The notes beneath the pieces are model-generated. The model was not told the origin of the DNA, did not search any database, and saw only the letters and a program-made list of their open reading frames with translations. This document shows, one piece after another, positions 58,259 through 64,000 of a stretch of DNA of 64,000 nucleotides (position 1 is the stretch's first letter; each line of letters opens with the position of its first letter). A program made the position numbers and the translations under genes. The stretch comes from PALSA-612 sp035652235 (lineage in GTDB: Bacteria > Actinomycetota > Thermoleophilia > Gaiellales > Gaiellaceae). The stretch is from contig DASREE010000032.1 of assembly GCA_035652235.1 (NCBI GenBank), positions 62,001 to 126,000 of the forward strand. Reading direction: 5' to 3'.

Positions 58259-59689
58259 ATGTTGTCAGGACGGCGAACGACCCGAGCGAGCGCTCTCGCC
58301 GCGACGCTCGTCGTCTGCTGGGCGCTGCCGCCGGCAGCGGGCGCGTGGGCGTGGCCGGTCGGCGGAGCGGTTCTGCGGCCGTTCGCGCTCGGAGCGGATC
58401 CCTATCGCGGCGGCCAGCACCGGGGAATCGACGTCGCCGGCGCGCTGGGGGCGCCGGTCGTCGCGCCCGCCGCCGGCGTCGTCTCGTTCGCGGGGACGGT
58501 TCCCGGCGGTGGAACGACGATCTCCATCCGGACCGACGACGGCTACACCGTCACGCTGCTCCACCTCGGGTCGCTGGCGGTCGCGAAGGGCGAGGCGGTT
58601 GCAGAGGGCGAGCGGGTGGCCACGGTCGGCCAGAGCGGTGCCGTCGAGCACGCCGAGCCCTACGTGCATCTCGGCGTGCGCGTCACCGCCGACCGCGAGG
58701 GGTATCTCGACCCGGAGCAGGTCCTCCCGCCGCGACCGGCGGCTCCAGGTCCCGCGGTGTCTTCTCCGCCCGCCCAGCCGACAACGGTCGGCGAGCAGAG
58801 CCCCCCGGACGCGGGCGTGCCGCCACCCCCACCCGTCGCGCAGCCCGCTTCGTCCAGTCCCGTCCCACATGCGCCGGCGCCTGCTGCATCGCACGCCCAG
58901 GCGCCGACCGCGCCGCACGTTCCCGCGCCCTCCCGGTCGCCGGCAACGCCGTCGCCCGCACTCCCGACACCAACCGCAGCGCCGCCGCCGGATGCCCCTC
59001 CGGCGCCGTCCGACAGCGCCGAGACGCTTGATCCCCCCGCGCGCCAGGCTGCCGCCGTCGAGACGGTCGGACCGCAGGCGGAGCGCCCGGAGGACGATCT
59101 CTTCCCGCGGGCGCACGCGACATCCGGCCGCCGCCGGCTGCAACCGCCAGCACCCCCGGCCCCCGTCGCCGCCGCCGCCACCGTGGCCACGGGCTCGCGC
59201 TCGACGGCGCCGCCCCGCGTGCGGCCGCCGCGGTCCGGCTCGCCCCCCGGTCGCCTTTCGCCGCACGACCGCGTGCTGGTCGGAACGACGAGGGCCGTCC
59301 CCATGCAGGGCGCGGGTCACCGCTCCCGACGAGCTGCGCCGTCCCCCGGCCGCGCCCGCGGTCGCGAGCCCGCCGTTCGCGGTCGGGCGCGCCCTGCGCA
59401 GTTTGTACCGCGCAGCCGGTCGTTCGCGGCCGCACCTCCCGCCGCTCGCGAGACTGGCGGCGCCTGGACGCATGCCCGTCGCGCCCGCGACGGCGCGACC
59501 AGGCAGAGGCGGCCGAGGGCTTCTGCGCGGGCGGGACGGCGGACACCAGGTATCCCGCTCCCGGTCGCCTGCGGCGGCGCGGTCGCGGCCCTGCTCGCCG
59601 CCCTGCTCCTCTGGCTCGGGCGCCGCTCGCGCGGGCTCGGGGCGGGCCGAGGCGCGGCCCCGCCGGGGCAGCCGCCTATCATCAGCAGC
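58259..59689 (+). CDS. M23 peptidase-domain protein with long Pro/Ala-rich region; 3' end unresolved
   Basis: The protein has a signal-like start (ASALAATLVVCWALPPAAGA). An M23-like domain at residues about 30-140 carries GGQHRGIDVAGALGAPVVAP, VTLLHLGSLAVAKGEAVAEG and EPYVHLGVRVT. A long Pro/Ala/Arg-rich, probably disordered region follows. It ends with a likely membrane helix (IPLPVACGGAVAALLAALLL) near residue 440, then basic residues. In this frame there is no stop codon until 61951, which is the tatD stop. The metG start at 59691 implies that a real stop has been lost or that a frameshift occurs before it. Residue count is therefore nominal. Confidence 0.7.
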
Positions 59690-59690
59690 G

Positions 59691-61208
59691 ATGCGCTTCT
59701 ACGTGACGACGCCGATCTACTACGTGAACTCGTCGCCGCACATCGGGCATGCGTACACGACGATCGCTGCGGACATCGTCGTGCGGCACCGGCGCCAGCG
59801 CGGAGACGACACGTTCTTCCTGACCGGCGTCGACGAGCACGGGACGAAAGTCCGTCGTGTCGCGGAGGCGGAGGGGATCACGCCGCAGGAGTACGTCGAC
59901 CGGGTCGCCGACACGTGGCGGGCGCTGCCGGCGCGGGTCGACGCGCGACCCGACTTCTTCATCCGTACCTCCGACGAGGGTCACAAGGCGTTCGTCCGCG
60001 ACTTCCTCCAGCGCATCTACGACAACGGCGACGTGTACGAGGGGGTGTACGCCGGCCTGTACTGCGTCGGGTGCGAGTCGTTCAAGCTCGAGTCGGAGCT
60101 GGTCGACGGCGCATGCCCCGACCACGGCGACGCGGTGCAGTACCTGGAGGAGAAGAACTACTTCTTCCGCCTGTCCGCCTACCAGGAGCGGCTCGTCCGC
60201 CTCTACGACGAGCGGCCAGACCTGGTGCTGCCGCGGTTCCGCTACAACGAGGCGCGCAGCTTCATCGAAGGGGGCCTGCAGGACTTCTCGATCAGCCGGG
60301 CCGGGGAGCCCTGGGGGATCACGCTCCCCTGGGACGAGAGCCAGGTCGCCTACGTCTGGGCGGAGGCGCTCGTCAACTACCTGAGCGCGCTCACCTACGC
60401 GCGACCCGGCACCGATCTGCGACCGACGCTATGGCCCGAGGTTCGCCACCTGATGGCGAAGGACATCCTCCGTTTCCACTGCGTCTACTGGCCGGCGATG
60501 CTCCTCGCGGCGGGCTACGAGGTGCCGAAGCAGATCTTCGTGCACGGGTACCTCCTGCTCGACGAGCGGAAGATGTCCAAGTCGCTCGGCAACGTGATCA
60601 GCCCGCTCGATCTCGTCGGCGTGTACGGAGCCGACGCCGTGCGCTTCTGGGCGATCCGCTCCGTCTCGTTCGGCCAGGACGGGACGGTGTCGCTGGACAG
60701 CCTGCACGAGCGCTACGAGCGCGAGCTCGGAAACGAGCTCGGGAATCTCGTCTCCCGGACGACCGCGATGATCGCGCGCTACCGCGACGGCCGGCTGCAA
60801 CCGGCGACCGGCTCCGCCGAGGTCGCGCAGGAGCTCGACGACCTCGGCGCTTCCGTGGCCGAGCGCATCGACGCCTGGGATCTCACCGGCGGGCTCGAGG
60901 CGGTCTGGAAGGTCGTGCGCAGGCTGAATGCCCACGTGGAGGAGCGGAGGCCGTGGGACCTCGCGAAGGACGGGGCCCGCTCGGCCGAGCTGGACGGCGT
61001 CCTCTCCGACCTCGCAGACGGCCTCCGTGCGGTGGCCATCGCGCTCGCCGCCTACGTTCCGACGACGGCCGGCGCGATTCTCGCCAGCCTGCGTCAGCCG
61101 GCCGATCTCGCTTGGGAGAACGTCGCGTCGGGTCGCCTCGTCGCCGCCGACTCGATCCAGCCTGCGGCGCCGCTCTTCCCGCGCGTGGACGCGCCTGCGG
61201 TGGCGTGA
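59691..61208 (+). CDS. metG: Methionyl-tRNA synthetase
   Basis: The 505-residue enzyme has the ATP site HIGH in NSSPHIGHAYTT (residues about 14-25) and KMSKS in LLDERKMSKSLGNVISPLD (about 285-303). The zinc-like knot is reduced (YCVGCESF and CPDHGD). It charges tRNA-Met. There is no C-terminal tRNA-binding domain. ATG 59691 is fixed by homology and by TATCAT eight bases upstream. Its TGA overlaps the tatD GTG (GTGA). It begins a coupled operon. Confidence 0.96.
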   Translation: MRFYVTTPIYYVNSSPHIGHAYTTIAADIVVRHRRQRGDDTFFLTGVDEHGTKVRRVAEAEGITPQEYVDRVADTWRALPARVDARPDFFIRTSDEGHKAFVRDFLQRIYDNGDVYEGVYAGLYCVGCESFKLESELVDGACPDHGDAVQYLEEKNYFFRLSAYQERLVRLYDERPDLVLPRFRYNEARSFIEGGLQDFSISRAGEPWGITLPWDESQVAYVWAEALVNYLSALTYARPGTDLRPTLWPEVRHLMAKDILRFHCVYWPAMLLAAGYEVPKQIFVHGYLLLDERKMSKSLGNVISPLDLVGVYGADAVRFWAIRSVSFGQDGTVSLDSLHERYERELGNELGNLVSRTTAMIARYRDGRLQPATGSAEVAQELDDLGASVAERIDAWDLTGGLEAVWKVVRRLNAHVEERRPWDLAKDGARSAELDGVLSDLADGLRAVAIALAAYVPTTAGAILASLRQPADLAWENVASGRLVAADSIQPAAPLFPRVDAPAVA

Positions 61209-61951
61209 TCGACACGCACGCGCACCTGGATGCGTGCGCAGAACCGCCCCAGGTCGTGCTCGCGCGTGCCCGGGCGGTCGGCGTCACGAGGGTGATCGCG
61301 ATCGGCTCGGGGATCGAGTCGTGTCGGCGCGCCCTCGCCCTCGCCGAGCACGAGCCGGGTGTCGAGTGTGCGATCGGCATCCATCCGCACCAGGCGGGCG
61401 GCGACGAGGCCGCTCGCCTGACGGAGCTGGCGGCGCTCCTCGACGGCGGCCGCGCGGTCGCGGTCGGCGAGATCGGGCTCGACTTCTACCGGGACTATGC
61501 CCCGCGCGACCGTCAGTTGAGCGTGTTCCGGGCTCAGCTCGAGCTCGCGGCGGAGCGCTCGCTCCCCGTCGTCGTCCACACGCGAGCAGCAACCGAGCAG
61601 ACGCTCTCGGCGCTCGCCACGTTCGCAGGCACGGTCGTCCTCCACTGCTTCTCCGCGCCCGAGCTCCTGCCGGACGCGGTCGAGCGCGGCTACTACCTCT
61701 CCTTCGCCGGCAACGTCACCTACCCCAAGGCTGCCGAGCTTCGCGCGGCGGCTGCGCGCGCCCCGGGGAGTCGTATCCTCGCCGAGACCGACGCTCCCTA
61801 CCTCGCGCCGCAGCCTGTCCGCGGGCGGCCGTGCGAGCCGGCCCATGTCCTGCACACGCTCGCGGCGCTCGCCGCTGCGCGAGGAGAGCCGGAAGCCGCT
61901 CTCGAGGCCCGCATCGAGGAGAACGCCGCCGCCGCCTTCTGCCTGTCGTGA
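61205..61951 (+). CDS. tatD: TatD-family metal-dependent hydrolase
   Basis: The 248-residue protein has IDTHAHLDACAEPPQ (HxH), CAIGIHPHQAGG, VGEIGLDFYRDYAPRDRQ, PVVVHTRAATEQTL, VLHCFSAPELL and ETDAPYLAPQPVRGR. These residues bind two metals. TatD proteins are magnesium-dependent DNases or phosphodiesterases that act in DNA repair. The start is GTG, overlapping the metG stop. Its stop overlaps the rsmA GTG. The frame is also the one in which the M23 gene lacks a stop. Confidence 0.95.
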   Translation: MIDTHAHLDACAEPPQVVLARARAVGVTRVIAIGSGIESCRRALALAEHEPGVECAIGIHPHQAGGDEAARLTELAALLDGGRAVAVGEIGLDFYRDYAPRDRQLSVFRAQLELAAERSLPVVVHTRAATEQTLSALATFAGTVVLHCFSAPELLPDAVERGYYLSFAGNVTYPKAAELRAAAARAPGSRILAETDAPYLAPQPVRGRPCEPAHVLHTLAALAAARGEPEAALEARIEENAAAAFCLS

Positions 61952-62736
61952 CGGCGCACAGGCAGAGCCCGAGGAAGGAGCTCGGGCAGCACTTCCTGGT
62001 CGACGAGAACGTCCTGGCGGTCGTCGGGCGGCTCGCCGAGCTCGCTCCGGACGACACCGTCCTCGAGATCGGGCCCGGGCTCGGCGTGCTCACCGTCTAC
62101 CTCGCCGACCGCGTCTCGCACGTGACGGCGGTCGAGATCGACCGGTCGCTCGAGCCGCGCCTCCTCGAGGCGCTCGCCGGCCGCGGCAACGTCGACCTCG
62201 TCTTCGCCGATGCGCTCGCGCTCGACCTGTCGACGCTCGTGCCGCCGCCGTCGAAGCTCGTCTCCAACCTCCCCTACAGCGTCGCCACGCCCATCGTCGC
62301 CGACAGCCTGGACGGGCTGCCGTCGGTGACGCGGTGGTGCGTGATGGTGCAGCGCGAGGTGGCCGAGCGGTTCTTCGCGCCGCCGGGGACGAGGGCGTAC
62401 GGCTCGGTGTCGGTGCTGCTCCAGCTCGCGACCGAGCGGGTCGGCTTCCACCCGGTCGCACGGGGCGTCTTCCGGCCCCGGCCGAACGTCGACTCGGCGC
62501 TCGTCGCCTTTCGGCGCCTGGGGCCGCTGCCGCACGGCTTCGCGGAGGTGAGGCGAGTCGTGCAGGCGGCCTTCGCGCATCGGCGCAAGACGCTCGCGAA
62601 CTCGCTCGAGCTGGCAGGCCTCGCCTCGCGCGAGCGGGCGGCGGCGGCGCTCGCGGAGCTCGGGCTCGAGCCGTCCGTCCGCGCCGAGCGGCTGCGGCCC
62701 GAGCAGTTCGCGCGGCTCGCGGAGCTCCTCCGGTGA
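61948..62736 (+). CDS. rsmA: 16S rRNA dimethyladenosine transferase
   Basis: The 262-residue enzyme methylates A1518 and A1519 near the 16S rRNA 3' end. Motifs are KELGQHFLVDENVL, VLEIGPGLGVLTVYLADRVS (SAM site), VSNLPYSVATPIVADSL (catalytic NLPY) and VQREVAERFFAPPGTRAYGS. Its GTG start overlaps the tatD stop and its stop overlaps the ispE start. Length is normal. Confidence 0.96.
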   Translation: MTAHRQSPRKELGQHFLVDENVLAVVGRLAELAPDDTVLEIGPGLGVLTVYLADRVSHVTAVEIDRSLEPRLLEALAGRGNVDLVFADALALDLSTLVPPPSKLVSNLPYSVATPIVADSLDGLPSVTRWCVMVQREVAERFFAPPGTRAYGSVSVLLQLATERVGFHPVARGVFRPRPNVDSALVAFRRLGPLPHGFAEVRRVVQAAFAHRRKTLANSLELAGLASRERAAAALAELGLEPSVRAERLRPEQFARLAELLR

Positions 62737-63551
62737 CGTCCGCTCCCGCGTACGCGAAGCTCAACCTCGCGCTCGTCGTCGGCCCGCTCCGGGCGGACGG
62801 GAAGCACGAGCTCGCGACCGTGTACCAACGGATCGATCTGGCCGACCGGGTCGCGCTCGAGCCGGGCGATCGCCTGGAGGTGACAGGCTTCGAGGGAGAC
62901 ACGCTGGTCGCCGCGGCGCTCCGCCTTCTCGCCGCTGCCGCCGGAGTCGAGCCCCGCTGGCGAGTCCGGCTCGAGAAGGCGATTCCGGTGGCGGCGGGCC
63001 TGGCCGGCGGAAGCTCGGACGCGGCGGCCGCGCTGCGGCTCGCGAACGATCTGCTCGACCGGCCGCTCGGGCGGGTCGAGCTGCGCTCGCTGGCTGCAGC
63101 GGTCGGCAGCGACGTGCCTTTCTTCCTCGCGCCTGGGCCGCAGCTCGGGACGGGCGACGGCACCCAGCTCGAGCCGCTCGACCTCCCGCTCGACTACCGC
63201 GTCCTGCTCGTCCTGCCGGCGGGGGCGGAGAAGCCGTCCACCGCCGCCGTGTACGCCTCCTTCGACCGGCGGCGCGGCGAGCGAGGCTTCCACGCGCGAC
63301 GGCAGGAGCTGCTCGGGCGCCTGGCCGCGGTCAGACGGGCCAGCGACCTGGCCGCGCTCCCGCGCAACGACCTTGCCCGCTCGCCGCTGGCGGCGGAGCT
63401 CGAGCGGCTCGGCGCCTTCCGCGCCGACGTGAGCGGCGCCGGGCCGACCGTGTACGGGCTGTTCGAGCGAGAGGAGGACGCGGCCGCCGCGCAGCGTGCG
63501 CTGCAGGGGTTGGGGAGGACCTGGACGTGCGCACCGGCGTGGTACGGTTGA
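62733..63551 (+). CDS. ispE: 4-diphosphocytidyl-2-C-methyl-D-erythritol kinase
   Basis: The 272-residue GHMP kinase phosphorylates an intermediate of the methylerythritol-phosphate isoprenoid pathway. Motifs are APAYAKLNLALVVGPLRADG (start), the ATP loop PVAAGLAGGSSDAAAALR (about residues 86-103), and the C-terminal SGAGPTVYGLF. The start is GTG, overlapping the rsmA stop. It closes the coupled metG-tatD-rsmA-ispE operon, a classical actinobacterial order. Confidence 0.95.
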   Translation: MTSAPAYAKLNLALVVGPLRADGKHELATVYQRIDLADRVALEPGDRLEVTGFEGDTLVAAALRLLAAAAGVEPRWRVRLEKAIPVAAGLAGGSSDAAAALRLANDLLDRPLGRVELRSLAAAVGSDVPFFLAPGPQLGTGDGTQLEPLDLPLDYRVLLVLPAGAEKPSTAAVYASFDRRRGERGFHARRQELLGRLAAVRRASDLAALPRNDLARSPLAAELERLGAFRADVSGAGPTVYGLFEREEDAAAAQRALQGLGRTWTCAPAWYG

Positions 63552-63557
63552 GCATCG

Positions 63558-63908
63558 ATGGAAAGGCAGGCCGAACGCGGCTGGCGCCGGGACACGAAGC
63601 TGCAGATCGCGCTCGGGATCGCGATCTTCGAGGGGCTTGCGGCGTGGCTGCGGACGGACTGGTCGAAGGTCACCATCATCGTCGTCGCCGTGCCGATCAT
63701 CCTCTTCTACCTCCTCGCCGGCCGTTCGGTCGAGTCGAGGCTCGGACGGGAGATCTCCTGGGTGCTGGCGCTGTCGCAGGCGTTCGCCGTGCTCGCGGTC
63801 ATCCTCGCCTACATCCTCAACTGGCTGGCGCTGCTCCTCGCCGCCGTGTTCGCGGTGGTGGCGCTCTACCTGCTCTTTCAGGATCGGCCGCGCCCGGGAG
63901 CGAAGTAG
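63558..63908 (+). CDS. Small integral membrane protein, unknown function
   Basis: The 116-residue protein has a charged N-terminus (MERQAERGWRRDTK) and about four hydrophobic segments (LQIALGIAIFEGLAAWL, VTIIVVAVPIILFYLLAG, WVLALSQAFAVLAVILAY, LNWLALLLAAVFAVVALYLL). TACGGT nine bases before ATG 63558 overlaps the end of ispE and supports a separate leaderless promoter. It is common to see such a protein after ispE in actinobacteria. The family is not recognised. Confidence 0.72.
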   Translation: MERQAERGWRRDTKLQIALGIAIFEGLAAWLRTDWSKVTIIVVAVPIILFYLLAGRSVESRLGREISWVLALSQAFAVLAVILAYILNWLALLLAAVFAVVALYLLFQDRPRPGAK

Positions 63909-63918
63909 CCCGCGGGCC

Positions 63919-63924
63919 TATACT
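63919..63924 (+). promoter_or_regulatory. -10 hexamer of the tRNA-Gln gene
   Basis: TATACT is 18 bases before the first tRNA base, in the intergenic gap after the membrane protein gene. No matching -35 was seen. Confidence 0.5.
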
Positions 63925-63942
63925 CCGCCGGTCCGCATCCGA

Positions 63943-64000
63943 TGGGGCGTAGCCAAGCGGTAAGGCAGCGGGTTTTGGTCCCGCGATCCCAGGTTCGAAT
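63943..64000 (+). tRNA. tRNA-Gln (anticodon TTG), 3' end beyond the window
   Basis: The sequence runs TGGGGCGTAGCCAAGCGGTA, then an anticodon arm GCGGGTTTTGGTCCCGC with anticodon TTG, and reaches the T-arm (GGTTCGAAT). The window stops before the acceptor 3' half. The U at position 1 is typical of glutamine tRNAs. Confidence 0.9.

Noticed and set aside
58259..61951. One 1230-residue M23-TatD fusion protein
   Set aside because: The middle 500 codons are an out-of-frame reading of metG, which is itself a perfect synthetase in another frame. tatD has its own GTG overlapping metG.

Overview
The window is very GC-rich (roughly 70% by eye), densely coded on both strands, and uses many GTG starts and 1-4 nt stop/start overlaps. 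The gene content points to an actinobacterium: dnaK-grpE-dnaJ-hspR-clpB, an RskA-type anti-sigma factor with its ECF sigma factor, myo-inositol-phosphate synthase beside a CDP-alcohol phosphatidyltransferase, a coenzyme-F420-type luciferase-family enzyme, and metG-tatD-rsmA-ispE. A deep-branching class such as Thermoleophilia is my inference. About twenty genes carry a TAnnnT -10 hexamer only 6-10 nt before the start codon, so leaderless mRNAs appear common.

Layout. 0-5.4 kb: end of hyuA, hyuB, two small membrane proteins and the 2-oxoglutarate dehydrogenase E1 component. 5.4-12.3 kb: unknown small proteins, a YdcF-like protein, secreted proteins (a large glycosidase-like protein and a trypsin-like protease), a non-coding stretch with a thrice-repeated 13-mer, and tRNA-Ala. 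12.3-15.2 kb: argF, rhomboid, metallopeptidase and a 30-residue membrane microprotein in one overlapping chain, then divergent hsp20. 15.3-23.3 kb: a long minus-strand block with SigK/RskA, NicO metal transporter, TPR protein, DUF4331 protein and a copper-site-like membrane/cupredoxin set. 23.4-31.5 kb: mixed housekeeping genes (ferritin-like, M3-like peptidase, YjbQ, RNA methyltransferase, LLM oxidoreductase, lipoprotein, UDG-like protein).

31.5-36.3 kb looks like an inositol-phospholipid locus: a GT4-PHP fusion, Ino1 preceded in frame by a double ribbon-helix-helix module with tandem palindromes at its promoter, a PI-phosphate-synthase-like enzyme and a PAP2-like enzyme. 36.3-38.0 kb holds moaA among decayed remnants: an LMW-phosphatase fragment, an ISL3 transposase fragment and the start of a second moaA. 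38-41 kb: an ATP-grasp protein and two tandem M29 aminopeptidases.

41.1-47.6 kb is the heat-shock operon, whose promoter is nearly identical around the -10 to that of hsp20 25 kb away. 47.7-55.8 kb: VOC protein, saccharopine-dehydrogenase-like enzyme, CDF transporter, a hidden 38-residue basic protein, psuG-psuK, GT-C glycosyltransferase and FmdB-like protein. 55.8-64 kb: LCP ligase, rsmI, an M23 protein whose stop codon cannot be found, metG-tatD-rsmA-ispE and a tRNA-Gln cut by the window end. No rRNA, CRISPR array or intact insertion sequence was seen.
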